Assembly (NCBI GenBank): GCA_028023455.1
Contig: JAQFVV010012395.1
Coordinates: forward strand, 3,162,001-3,226,000
DNA from: Epiperipatus broadwayi
Taxonomy: Eukaryota > Onychophora > Udeonychophora > Euonychophora > Peripatidae
DNA length: 64,000 nucleotides
Direction: 5' to 3'
The notes under the pieces were generated by a model that ran no database searches, had not been told where the DNA came from, and worked only from the letters and a program-made list of their open reading frames with translations. The position numbers and the translations under genes are program-made. Below are positions 27,201-39,798 of this stretch, in pieces. Position 1 is the stretch's first letter; every line of letters starts with the position of its first letter.

Positions 27201-27690
27201 TACATATGAAATAACTTTTTATCAAAAAAATAGAACTTTTCTTTATGACATGAAAGTTGCTGCAGTAAAATGTATTCAAAAGCGAAAATGTTTTGAGCAG
27301 ATATTTGACAACATATTCTTAAAAGGGCTAAATCTTTTACTAACTTCAATATTATGTAGTGCAGATAATCACAAACAATATAAAATGTCCAGAAATATTT
27401 TTATCTGTTTAAGATTTTATGTTTTATGTGATGTAATATCATGAAACTTCTATGAATTTCATAGTTTAAACATTTATAGAAACCATGAAACATTATGAAA
27501 CTATCTCTGCTCAATATGAATTAATATCTTCACTTTGCTTAATTATTCAATTCCTTATGATGTCTTTTTAAAAGAATTTTAATGTAATATTTCATCTGAC
27601 TTACAATCTTCATCCAAAGGTCTAGACATTTTACAGATTATTATATTACATTTTATAATATGTCAATATCATCTGTAATACATTTTAACA
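24215..27690. other. Intron-like or intergenic sequence
   Basis: AT-rich with several polypyrimidine-AG acceptor-like sites, for example near 25400, but no convincing exon downstream of any of them. If 24092-24182 is a real exon this would be intron. A 93-codon frame at 27163-27444 is low-complexity and unsupported. Confidence 0.4.
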
Positions 27691-27808
27691 TATATATAAA
27701 ATTAAGAGCATGCTAATGAGCTCTAAACAAGCTTTTTTTTAATTTTTTTTTTTATTATGATAAATGCTACTACAAGAGAAGGCATTCAAATCATTTTTAT
27801 CTTAGATT

Positions 27809-27863
27809 GTCCCATCCCCAGACCGGTTTCAACCTATGGGTCTCTTCAGTGAGGAATTGGGAC
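27809..27863 (-). ncRNA. Hammerhead ribozyme A (family 1)
   Basis: Minus strand, 5' to 3': GTCCC, internal loop, CCTCA, CTGAAGA core, stem II GACC-CATA-GGTT, GAAA core, stem III ACC/GGT with no loop, C17, then TGGGG and GGGAC. CCTCA pairs with TGGGG (one G-T) and GTCCC pairs with GGGAC to form stem I. Stem II has a G-T closing pair where copies B and C have G-C. All core residues of a type I hammerhead are present. The predicted cut is between 27821 and 27820. Confidence 0.8.
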
Positions 27864-28236
27864 ACTAGATTCAAAAAACCAACTCAAGCTAAGCATTTAT
27901 CTAAAAGTTAATTGTCAAGAAGATCTGAAACTTTTAGACATCTGCAAGTCTTTAAAGTCAGCTCTCCAACTGAAAAAATCATATGGGCCTGAACTTAATT
28001 CAGATACTCCATATATTAATAGGCTTAGCCATTTAATTTAGCCAAAGTCCCAACAGCAAAATAATAATAGTAATAATAAAGTTAGATGTCACATGACTTA
28101 TATATAGCTTGCATTTACCAATATGTAAAATTAAGAGCATGCATTAATAAATGAGCTCTAAACAAGCTTTTTTTTTTATTATGATAAATGCTACTACAAG
28201 CAAGAGAATGCATTCAAATCATCTTTATCTTAGATT

Positions 28237-28283
28237 GTCCCCTTCCCCAGACCGGTTTCGACCTATGGGTCTCTTCAGTGAGG
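28237..28283 (-). ncRNA. Hammerhead ribozyme B (family 1)
   Basis: Minus strand core CTGAAGA, stem II GACC-CATA-GGTC, GAAA, stem III ACC/GGT, C17 at 28250. The proximal stem I CCTCA/TGGGG is intact. The distal GTCCC strand is missing because the sequence upstream belongs to the inversion junction, so distal stem I cannot form here. The site is the upstream cleavage position of the tandem pair and would define one end of a 429-base monomer. Confidence 0.75.
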
Positions 28284-28499
28284 AGTCATGTGGCATTGAC
28301 TTTATTATTACTATTATTATTTTGCTATTGGGGCTTTGGCTAAATTAAATGGAGTATCTGAATTAGGTTCAGGCCCATATGATTTTTTCAGTTGGAGAGC
28401 TGACTTTAAAGACTTGCAGATGTCTAAAAGTTTCAGATCTTCTTCTTGACAATTAACTTATAGATAAATGCTTAGCTTGAGTTGGATTTTTGAATCTAG

Positions 28500-28557
28500 T
28501 GTCCCAACTCCTCACTGAAGAGACCCATAGGTCGAAACCGGTCTGGGGATGGGGACA
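28500..28557 (+). ncRNA. Hammerhead ribozyme C (family 1)
   Basis: Plus strand. Stem I distal GTCCC 28501-28505 pairs with GGGAC 28552-28556, and proximal CCTCA 28510-28514 pairs with TGGGG 28544-28548. Core box CTGAAGA is 28515-28521. Stem II is GACC 28522-28525 with GGTC 28530-28533 around a CATA loop. GAAA is 28534-28537. Stem III is ACC/GGT 28537-28542 with no loop, and C17 is 28543. This is a complete type I hammerhead with the short stem III seen in PLE and retrozyme hammerheads. Its stem III is self-complementary, so a dimeric fold is likely. Confidence 0.87.
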
Positions 28558-28739
28558 ATCTAAGATAAAGATGATTTGAATGCCTTCTCTTGTAGTAGCA
28601 TTTATCATAATAAAATAATAATAATAAAAAAGCTTGTTTAGAGCTCATTAGCATGCTCTTAATTTTATATATTGGTAAATGCAAGCTATATATAAGTCAT
28701 GTGACATCTGACTTTTTATTATATATATATTTAAAATGA

Positions 28740-31700
28740 TTATAATTTGTAAATAGACATATAAAATGAATTTCAAACCTTGTCTCTTATATATAATAAA
28801 TAAATAATAACTATTAAGCTATTTCTTAAAACCATAATATCTACTTGGTCTTAATATAGACATTAATTTTATATTTTGTAATTTAATATATTTTATAATA
28901 ATATATGTAATGTTAATATAATTGTAAGTCTCATATGAATAAAACTAATTTGGTTTTTTTTTTAATGAACAATCAAACAAAAGAATAAATAAACCTATGT
29001 TATTTTAAGATGTTTCATTATATTTTACCGTCTTATTTTATTATGTGTAGAGGCTAGATCAATCCAATTTTTCCTTATTTTAATTCCCTCATTGTTTTTT
29101 TAAATATTTGTGTTTTAATACAAAAACTGATACTTAAATTTGTACATTTTATTTATTTAATTAATAACAATCCTTTATAAATTATAAACGTAAGTTGATT
29201 TTAAAAGTAATTTGCAATATAATTCTTGATTGATTTTAAACTAGATCCTCTAGCCAAAAATATTTCAGACATCCCTCTTCATGTATGTATGAATTGCAAT
29301 AAAAGATGACGTTTCTTTTATGTTAAATCAATTGTCTTTTGCTATGGTTAGAGGTCAGATTAATTATTAATAGAATCTGTTGTTTTGGAAATTTAATTAC
29401 AAACGTTATATATATATATAGCCCCATAATTTATTAACATTACATATTTTATGTTTGAATATTTATTGATAAAGTTAATGAATGAGAGAATCTGTTTTAT
29501 TAAGGAGAAATTTCTATCAATTTAAAAACTAATTTGAAATGTAATTTTTCAATTAATTTAAAACTTTTTTTTCTAGCCTAAAGTGTTTAAAAATAAAAAA
29601 TAGCTTATCTTTTATTACCAAATCTACTGTTTTATAATCATTTATTAATTATAACAATCACTTGGTAGAGATTTAATCGTAGAGATTTAATCTCAAACTT
29701 TACATATATATTTAGCCCCATGATTGATTAACATTTTATATTCATTATACATTATTAATCTTTATCTTTATTAAATCTAGTATTTTTTTTAAATAAATAA
29801 TGCTTTTTTTATTTTCATTTCCTTTTTACTATCAATTTTAATAGTAGTCATTTTAATTTTCTTATTTTCAAACATACATCAAGTGTCTTTAATATGAATA
29901 TATATTATTGTTTTTTTATTATATCTGTTGTTTTGAGTCTTGACTTTATTGAATTTTCTCTTTGTCCAATATATATTGTACCATTTTATATACGTCTAAT
30001 GCCATTTATTAGACACGAACAGTTGCAAGATTAGGTTTATATATATATATATCTGTTAAAGATAAACCCGTTACCTTCCACACCCACACCTAATCTAAGT
30101 TATTGTAGCTAACCATTTTAAATTTTAGCGTAAAAAAGTAGTATATTTCCAGGTAATATGGATCTAATTATAACTAACTTTCCCTATATTGTCGCTTTTA
30201 ATAGTTTAAATTTGTTTTTTATTAGGCACCAGGATTCTATTTAGATATTTATATTAAAGCGACAATGAAGATAATTTTTTCTCCCTGTCCTTTTGCCACA
30301 TCATACCAAAGTCTTCTCTATAACATAAATGAACAAATCGCCCGTATGTTAACTTATCCCTATAATCTTTATACAAATTAATGCAAGTATACTATATATC
30401 TATATCATGACCTCACAAATATTAAATCTAAGAATATAATAAAATTGTGTTGGCACAAACAGTTGAATTTTACAAAGAAGGTCACGGAAAGAATACAGTC
30501 AGGAGGCTTAAACAGACAACAACATTGTGATTCTCTTTTTTTTCTTTTTATTTATGAGCATATTCAATAAAATCAAAACAAAAGAAAAAAAATTGTATTA
30601 TCATAGCAAAAATATTTCTTGGATTCATTAACCATACAAATAGTTCATTATAGTTCATTAAATTATGTTTTCTTTTTTTCCTGGTTTATGTGGGATGTGA
30701 ATATTCTATAAAGTTACTTCAATAAGCATATAAGTTCAAATTCTAATTTCTTACCGGTAAGATTGTATAGTAGAATCGTTCTTTGGCAATGCATATATCC
30801 TCAGGTTTTCTTCATGATCTGTATGTTAGGTTCCAACTTTGACACGAGGCTTCTATTTTAGGTGGCTTTATTTTTCTAAGTCATTGTAAGTATGTTTGAG
30901 GGAATGGAACGATCATTGAGTATAGGCGTTCTAGCTGCCCATCTGAATATCAGCGGCTGTATCACAGGATAGATTAACATCTTATGAAAAATCCGATGAA
31001 CAAAAGACACTTCTTTATCTATGTTCATTCCTTTTATATCCCTCCGAAAACTCATTACGCATGTGTACCACCAGCATTCCTCCAAACTTTTATCTTTCTT
31101 TAGATTTTTGTTCTCAAAGTTCTTTTTTTTTGTAGCTACCATGGCCATATTTAATTACCAATCTCTCCTTTGTGGAACTTCTATCACTTTATTATTTAAT
31201 ATTGTTCTTTTTTTAATTGAAAGAAAAGAAAAAAAACACAATAAGTATTGCCTCAAAGAAAATAAATTTTCTAAGTTTAATCCAATAAAATATTTATTCT
31301 ATACATTAATTTGTATCTATGCCAAACATACTTTTATTTTCCTTTTTTCTTTATGTTCATTTCAGAAAAATCTTGAAATTCAACTGCCAACACATGTTGC
31401 ACGGTTGCAATATATATTAATAACATTTTGATTTCTGCATTCTTTACATGTTGTTTTGTATATTCCACTTATATATGGTTGTCTTTTTGTAATATATTTA
31501 GTATTAAACAAATCTGTTAAACTTTTGTTTTTTAATTATTTTTTGTATGTCTTTTGTTTCATTTTTGTATAATGTCAATAATTTTATTTGTAATATTTAT
31601 ATTATTCAGTTTTATTTCAAAATATTTAGTGTATTTTTTCTTAGTTTTTATTATCATTTTTTTTCTTTCTATAATTACATTTTCTATTTTATTAATATTA

Positions 31701-32085
31701 CTTCTTGTTATGTTAATTGGAAATTCACATATAATAAACTCTTTAATATATATTAAAAATGTAAATGATTATTATTAATTAATTATTAAAATGGCCAAAA
31801 CAAGGGAACTAAAATATAGAAACAATTGGATTGGTTTGCTCTCTACATATAATCACTTAATAAAATAAAACATGGTAATAATATGTTAATATGGATTTTA
31901 TTTTAGTTTCATTTGTACATTAAAAAAAGAACAAAATTAATTATTTAAGAGGATATTAATATTAGATATTTTTTTTTTTTTAATTAAATTATAGGATATT
32001 AAATTAGTGATTATATTAAGATCAGTTAGATAAAATATAATTTTAAGATATAACTATTTTACATGAATAGTTATTAATTATATAT
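28740..32085. other. AT-rich sequence with weak internal repeats
   Basis: Two stretches near 29395-29450 and 29690-29745 share AGCCCCATRATTKATTAACATT-like sequence and seem to be a diverged duplication. A GC-richer patch at 30750-31150 is open for about 90 codons on the minus strand (includes SFVHRIFHKML), but I recognise no domain. Between 31200 and 31780 are T-rich hydrophobic frames without support. Confidence 0.35.
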
Positions 32086-32089
32086 ATAT

Positions 32090-34229
32090 TGTAACGATCC
32101 GGAGAAATTAGAGACTTAACATATCTGCACTACGGGCGCCATCTAGGCATTTGAACCTAGAAAAATTTATAGAGTAGGCAGATACGTAAGTCAAAAAAAT
32201 TTTTTTTTTTTTTTTGCATCCGGTCGTTAGCCCATGTCACTAGCTCAGTGGAATAGCAGAGATTTAATAATATAATATAAGAATATATATATAAGAGGAA
32301 TAAAATAAGCCACTGCCAGTAATTAACACACAAACATTTATTTATGCACATATATATAAGATTTAAAATTATTTTAGTATTAGTTTTACATTTTAACATT
32401 TAACATTATTTTTAACTTTACCTTAGATTTTAATTTACATTTTAATTTCTATTATATTATAAGTTTACATTTTAATTAAGTTCGCACAGATGGGATTATA
32501 AAAGCTTGTTTTAATAAGTTGCTATAGATCGGTTACGTAGATTTCAACGGTCAAAAACATTTCAAAATAAACATAAACGATCAAAATACAAAATTATTGA
32601 TTACTGACAATTGCATAGGGAAATATAAGAAACCCTCTAGTATTCATTGTCACCAATAACTTAAAAGACATCCGAATAAATACATTTTAGATACTCCCCG
32701 TAAGGTATCATTATTTATTGAATGTCTATATATTCCGATCAAATATGAAAACCCAAAACACAATTCACCGCTAACCAATCCATGCAAGCATCTATAAACA
32801 ACTTAAATTTAATGCATTTTTATTTAGGGTCAAGTATGAATAGACCACATAGATTTGCACTTGAAAATAAAATATTATATCCCTATTTTAACCTTAGACT
32901 AAAATTCGCAGTCAAACTGGCATCAATTCATCTGATACATCGATATATTCAATGTAATACGGAATACGGCAGCACCAAAAAGATTAAGAAAAGACATTGA
33001 CTCTCATCAGATAGGAATATTACATCTATCTAACGAGAAGAACAATAAAAAAAAACTCCATAGAAAGGAACTGCGTTCTCCGTCTTATAATTCCTTCCAT
33101 AGGCAAACGGGTGAGTGCGCCGTATATATAAACGATTCTGCCAGTAGCGAATCTCCGACTACATCAATATATCCAATCCATTGACCCAATTTAACAATGA
33201 CATAAATAACCTAAGATTACCCTCCCCTAATATAACTTTACAAATCTATACAGCCATTCACGCCCGACTTAAGTTTAACATTGATATATTTTAAGTTATC
33301 GGAAAACAGAAATCATACATAAACTTAAAGAACAAAATTAAATAAATGGAAATGATTTTAAACAAATAAATAAAAAATACATCAAATAATATTTTAACTA
33401 CTTTAGTCAGATAGGAAACTAATGCAATTATTTTAAATACGAAAAGTTTTTAATTTAATGTTCATTAATTGTAAAGTTCTTACGGTTTTAAACAGTTCAT
33501 CTTTATCTGTCATTAGTAAGTTTGAACGGGAATTCCCACGCCGTCCTGAAGATATTGGTATACATTTAGCCATTGTTTTATTTATTCATTCGGAGGTTTT
33601 TTAATTTAGTTGGTCCTCAATGTAGAAAACGATGTTTCACTCCCTTTTCTTTAACAGCTGAAGGAATTGAAAGCGCCTCTTACAATCCCTTCACCTCCAA
33701 CTCCATACTAATACATATAGTCACATCGTAATAATCATTAACTAACTAATAATTTCCAAACTTGTCCTTTTTATATTAATGTGAAGGATTGAATTTACAT
33801 TACGTCACCGATGCGATGGTCCTTTCGCTGTGGTCCGATTCCATAGGGATTTCTTCTTATTTGCTAACAGTTTCTATTGTTTTCCTATCTGACCGATGTT
33901 TTTACATTTAAATGCCCAAGGCTGGTTTACATTTAACTAATTAAAACAGTCATTTCCATTTCTGATTAATTAATGTGTTTTCCAAGATTAAAGATATATT
34001 TTTATTTCTAAATCTTTTTAGATTTTTGTTTTTAAAATACCTTTCTATTTTTAATAAAGTTTTATTTTAATAATTTTTTTTTTTATCTGTGCGATTTATA
34101 TATACGAGTTTAAGATGATATTTAATTTCAATTTTTAATTCTTAAAGAAAATTTTTAAATGCGAACTTTTTATTTTTTTTTCATGATTAATAATAAAAAA
34201 CAATGTAACGTACGTATGTGCCCGTTACA
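32090..34229. mobile_element. Candidate solo LTR (Ty3/Gypsy-like termini)
   Basis: The segment begins TGTAACGATCC and ends GTGCCCGTTACA, giving TG...CA termini with short inverted ends (TGTAACG / CGTTACA). It sits between (TA)-rich flanks that could hold a 4-5 base duplication. A similar TGTAATG...CGTTACA pair bounds the Gypsy LTR at 44950-45759. At 2140 bases this would be a long LTR. It may instead be an internally deleted element. There is no protein-coding remnant that I recognise. An AATAAA lies near 34051. Confidence 0.4.
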
Positions 34230-34893
34230 ATATATATATATGAGTTAAGCTTTGAAAATTGTAGCTTGGACAACATGTTTATTTACAATTATAATTATTT
34301 TAAATATGCAAAGTAAAAGTTTAAATTTTTTATAATTGATACTGACATTATAAAATATAATATACTAAAATGTAAAATGTTTATATATCTTTGATGAACA
34401 CTACAAATCAGTTGAAACAGAAAATTAAAATAAAAATTACTTTATAAAGTGCAAAAATGAGTAGTGTTGTTATGAGCAATTCTCTTCATATATCCAGGGT
34501 AAAGTAGAAATAATTGTCTTAACAATCTTTAATCATTTGTATTTGTTGTTGTTTTTTTTTAAAAAATGAGAAAGCGATTCTCTACTAAATATTTATCATT
34601 TGAATGTATAACAAAAAAATTATAGAAAATAAAGTTTGTCTCAGTCTTAAAACTAATTAAACAGTATTCAACTTCACCTTAACTTAAATGATATGCAATA
34701 TTGTAATTTTATAAATCACATGATAAACTGTTAACAAATTAAATGTTCAATTTTAATTTTTTTTGTTTTTCATTTATAGTTAGCTTTTTAGAGGTTTTTT
34801 TTCAATATTTGATATATTTATAGCAGTTATTGTCATAGTCAATTTGCAGTTGAGATTAAATTTTTTTATATCAATAAATATTTTTTATATATA

Positions 34894-37206
34894 CCTGGGT
34901 CTCATTTTATGTGGTACATAGGTTGTTCTGCAGAAAACCCGCATTAAAAAAATTCACACAAAAATAGACTTAGCTTGCCTTGAAAAATGGGGGATAGGTT
35001 CTGTAATTTTCAGAAATCACATAAAAGCAAAGCAACAAGGAAAAATTACTTTAAAATTCGCATAAAAAAATAAGGAAATAAAGTACACCTGGGTCTCATT
35101 TTATGCGGATATTTTTAATGTGATTTTGAAGTTATGTGATTCATGTTTCTTCTTAATATGTTTTTATGTGGATTTTCTTTTATGCGATAAAGAAGTTCAT
35201 ATTTCACTATATTTTTTAGATATCAAGAAATTTAAATTATTAATAACTTATTTTGATTTGAAATACTTTTTTTTTTCAAAAATATAATGGTATATTAGCA
35301 GCTAATGTGAATATGGCCTGAAGTTATTTCACTATATTTGTTAGATATCAAGGAATTTAAATTATTAATCACTTATTTTGATTTGAAATACTTTTTTTAT
35401 TTCAAAAATATAATATATTAGCAGCTAACGTGAATATGGCCTGAAGTTATTTAGAATCTTAGCTTTTTCATAGATAACCTACTTATACTTATGATTACAT
35501 AATAATAATAGATTTATACTTACAATTATAAAAATATTGCAATAAATATTCAAAACTTTTAGACTTTTAAAACATATTTTGTTAGATATAACAGAAATAA
35601 ATATTCTTTAAGATATTTAAAATAAATAACGAAGATTTTGTTGATTTTGTAAACTGAAAATAATCTTTCTAATGATAATGTATAATCTTTTTGTTTTGAT
35701 TGTGATCTCATTTTTTAATATAGAAACAAAATGTGAACATTTAAAATTTATTTCAGTAGTAACTAACAATATCTATCAAATGAAGAAAAATTTATTATTT
35801 TTTGTTAAGTAATAATCATTTAATCATCATCTCAAAGTTTAATCACCGATTACATTGTCAACAGAAAACCATTAACATGGCACAAGACAATGTGGCACTA
35901 GTTCTACTTTTTGATGAATCTGATTTCTTACCAGTTAACAAACGAACCACATATTGTCAAATAGCAATAATGATTAAAATATGTATGAAAAAATGTAAAA
36001 TTAAATACTGTAGTCAATAAAAATAGTAAAAAAAGTTTGTCTTGTATTAATTTTTTTTAAATATTTGAATTTTTTATTAGTCATACTTTATTTCCTTACT
36101 TTTTTATGTGAATTTTAAAGTAATTTTTTCTTGTTGCTTTGCTTTTATGCAATTTCTGGAAATTACAGAACCTATCCCCCATTTTTCAAGATAAGTTAAA
36201 TCTATTTTTGTGTGATTTTTTTAATGCGGGTGGGTTTTCTGCAGAACCTATGTACCGCATAAAATGAGACCCAGGTGCATGACTAATAAAAAATTTCAAA
36301 TATTTGAAAAAAGTTGATATAAGACAAACTTTTTTTATTAACTACAGTATTTAATTTTACATTTTTTCATACATATTTTAATTATTATCACTATTTGACA
36401 ATATGTGGTTCATTTGTGAACTAGTAAGAAATCAGATTCATCAAAGAGGAAGTACAACTAGCGCCACTTTCAGTCTTGTGCTGTGTTAATAGTTTTCTGG
36501 CGACAGTGTAATCGGTGATTAAACTTTGAGATGATGATTTTACTAATTGTTTATAAAGCTCACGATATCCAGACATATAACTACATGCATTTAGCTCTCA
36601 TTGGAATTTAAGATGTTCATTGCAGCAAACTCTCAGATTTCAGCATTTTCTGATGTTTTTCTGTCTCACACATCAACATAAAATCTATGATTAAATGATT
36701 ATTACTTAACAAAAAATAATAAATTTTAAATGTTCACATTTTGTTTTTATATTAAAAAAATGATATCACAATCAAAACAAAAAGATTATACATTATCATT
36801 AGAAAGATTATTTTCAGTTTACAAAATCTTCATTATTTATTTCAAAAATCTAAAAGAATATTTATTTCTGTTATATCTAACAAAATATGCTTTAAACGTT
36901 TAAAATTTTTGAATATTTATTGCAATATTTTTATACTTGTAAGTATAAATATATCATTATTATTTACTCATAAGTATAAGTAGGTTATTTACCTAAAAGC
37001 TAAGATTCTTAAATAGCTTCAGCCATATTTAAGTTAGCTGCTAATATAGCATTATATTTTTGGTAAAAAAAAGTATTTCAAGTCAAAATAAGTTATTAAT
37101 AATTTAAATTTCTTGATATCTAATAAATATAGTGAAATATGAACTTCTTTATTGCATAACTTCAAAATCACATTAAAAAAATCTGCATAAAACAAGACCC
37201 AGGTGT
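34894..37206. mobile_element. Tigger/pogo-like composite foldback
   Basis: Four copies of a terminal motif near CACCTGGGTCTCATTTTATG lie at 34894 (+), 35086 (+), 36276 (-) and 37206 (-), each next to TA. The motif resembles Tigger-type termini, in which CTC-TTTTAT-GCG is conserved. Block A (34894-35083) and block B (35086-36085) are followed by inverted A' (36085-36276) and inverted B' (36278-37206). The order A B A' B' is not a simple palindrome. Short open frames near 35800-36020 and on the minus strand near 36420-36560 match no transposase I can name. A+B and B'+A' may be permuted units of a tandem array. Confidence 0.6.
35203..35448 (+). repeat. Tandem duplication, about 125-base unit
   Basis: The sequence from TATTTCACTATATTTTTTAG at 35203 to GGCCTGAAGT at 35327 is repeated once with few changes, ending at about 35448. 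It lies inside block B. The inverted block B' near 36995-37140 holds only one copy, so the duplication came after the inversion. Confidence 0.8.
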
Positions 37207-37209
37207 ATA

Positions 37210-39780
37210 TAAAAATAGTTCATTTTAAAATTGCTTCTTTGTGATTTATTTATTGTTAAAAACAAGTGTCAAAAATTATTATAAAAAAGTATAATGTTTC
37301 TTATTTTTATTTGATTATACAATAATAAATATAATATATCGCAATATAGTAATTGGCAATAGTATAAATTTACAATCTGCAGTGAAATAAAAATGTGTAT
37401 TTTTTTATGTTGTGCTGTTCTCTCTTTTTTTATAAACATGATGTGTTTTTTTTTTTAATTACTCCATAATCTTTTAAAAATCCACATACACTTCATCCCC
37501 TTCTTCACTTCTTCAGATATGATAAATAATAAAACTTTTCTCATTTTTTATCTTGTACAGGGATTTTATATTATAAAAATAATGAACTTGATTTTGTAAA
37601 TGTTTTTTTTCCCCTCTTCATCCAGGTTTTTATTAACACTCATGGATGCTTAGAATTAATCAAAATCAGGGATTGTTCTTAGACTTTAATGGTGTTTGCA
37701 TTTAGAAAATACATTTTCATGTCACAATCTTTTTTTAAATATTTAGCTGATATTTGGATTTTTATCTTTATAGTTTGGTATATAATATAATTTCATGTGA
37801 GGACATCCTATTATTCAAGATCTTACCTCTTTTGATCGTTCATTATCTATTTATTGTTGATATAATTTTAAAAGAATTATTTGTTCACATCTAAGTTTAG
37901 GTATCATGGCTATATTTCATAGGTTTCTTTTCACTATCAATAATGTGACAGTTATCCTTAATAATGTTTTATCATAGTTAATAACATTATGGTTATTTCA
38001 GTGAGATTTAGTTACAATCAATACTATCCATTAACCATATTTATAAATCATTGTATACACAAAATCATCAAGATTAAAGCATTTAATTTCCACTTTTATT
38101 TATCTCTTTTACCTTAACTTTAACATTATCTGAGGTGATACTAATACAAGGTGATTGAGGTCTATTTTGTTGTGGGTTTTCTGATTTTGTTTTGACAGAT
38201 TGTCTCATTATTGCTCCATTGAAATACTCTTGTTTTTTGTGGACTTTCTGGTTTACTTATTTTTTAAGAGAAGTGTTCATTTGCCTTTCTCAATTGGAGT
38301 ATCATGAACAGATTCAAGATAGCCTAAGGTTGGTGTATCCATATGCTTCATAAATGGAATTTATTATTCAATCATCTATGTAAGTGTGAGCAAACAAACT
38401 ATGAACCACTTAGTTAATTACTGCTAAATGTATAACTTATAGCTACACTGGTAGAATTGAAAGCCTTAAAAAAATCATCGGTGAATCTATTTCTTCTTTG
38501 GAATCTCTGCAGGTTCCTTTATGGCATTTTTATGGAAGATTATCTTTGGATAATTTAGTTTCATTTGCATATTGTTTTAATAGCAAACTTTTTTATCTTT
38601 TCACTTGACCATTTCCAGTCATTTTTTTTATGTCAAACCAATTTATTCTTTGTCAAAAAACAAGCAATACATTTCAAAAATATCTATAAAATGTAATTAC
38701 TCGTGAAAATTGACCATTTTATAACTTGAAAGTTGCTACATATGTCAAATAGAAATTGACTTAAAAGAAATGCAGCATGGGTTACATTAAGGGAAGGAAA
38801 ATATTTTAAAATAAAGATTTCTTTCTATATTAAAGTTTAGGATTAAACATTTTTAGTATATTTTTATTTATGAGTGGCAAATCCTTTAGAAATAAAAAAA
38901 AAATATTTAAGAGATTAATCTAATTTTCATTTTAAAAAAGAAAATATGTCCTTAATTTGCTGATTTTTTTAGTTATTTTCCTATAATGGATATGTGTTGA
39001 GAATTATCTAAATGTTAATAGTTAAGTAATGTTTGCTGTAGTGTATTGTAAATAATATATATATATTGTCTTCATTAGTTTAATTTTTAAATTTTTTTTT
39101 TCATCAGGTTATATGTTAGTTTTTTGATGGTTTTTTGGTGTTGTTTTTTTATTAAATAATAGTGTTAAATTTTTAACTTTCATTTTGTTAATAGAGTCGA
39201 AAGGTAAATGGCAAGTTGTTAGTTGGAGTATGTCACGTTGACATGATAGTCTGTACAACACAAGTCTTTTACACTTATTCTGATGCATGTTCCAGGTTTG
39301 TTGTTATCTGTATCTTAAGTTATTTTTCAAGGGTGCTTTGATGTAGATAACGTAGCGTCAATTTAGTCTTATTGTTGTGCCGGTCAAACTTGTGTTTGAT
39401 TTTTTTTAGATAAAGTTTCCAGTGTTTTTTTTCTTTGGTTGAAATTCCGATATAAATGTGGAAACATTTTTTGGAGTCAGTCATAAATTTTTTAGAGAGT
39501 GATCAGTTGGTCTTAAATTTCTTTAGAGAGATGATGAGTTAGTCATTAATTTTTTAAGTGAGAGTCACTCAATTTTATTATTATTTTGAGACTCAACTCA
39601 GTCGGTCCTTCCTTGTTATTATTCTTAGCAGAAATGTAAGCTTGGATTTTTTTTAAAGAATGAAGCTTTAATTTTTTTTCCTCCTTGAAAGTTGAAAAAA
39701 GGCAATGAAATTCGTTATATAAAGCAATTTCCAGCAATATTAAAGAGAGGGAGAATGGAACAGATTGAATTTATTATAAG
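37210..39780. other. Intergenic sequence with acceptor-like sites
   Basis: Two strong polypyrimidine acceptors end near 37560 and 37625 (TTTTTTTCCCCTCTTCATCCAG). After the second, a frame reads VFINTHGCLELIKIRDCS and then stops. This could be a small terminal exon but nothing else supports it. From about 39190 to 39400 CpG dinucleotides become more frequent, which could mark a promoter or 5' UTR for the next feature. Confidence 0.3.
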
Positions 39781-39798
39781 TTAGTAATAATTATAAAA

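Larger units (their letters stand above)
27700..28735. mobile_element. Retrozyme / PLE-pLTR-like array, family 1
   Basis: Three related units each carry a hammerhead ribozyme. Two units lie head to tail on the minus strand, with cleavage sites after 28250 and 27821, 429 bases apart. A third unit is inverted on the plus strand, with its cleavage site at 28543/28544. The plus unit starts at a CATGTG near 28287 and meets the same CATGTGACATCTGACTT again near 28698, so it too is one period long (411 bases, lacking a roughly 19-base segment). There is no open frame, so it is nonautonomous. Flanks are (TA)-rich, so target-site duplications cannot be fixed. Confidence 0.8.

Noticed and set aside
28151-28684. 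Two frames on opposite strands sharing a similar peptide
   Set aside because: They are mirror copies of the family 1 unit and read through the antisense of the hammerheads.
31021-31431. 136-codon plus-strand frame, hydrophobic
   Set aside because: T-rich low-complexity composition with no domain, start context or splice support; the other strand is equally open over part of it.
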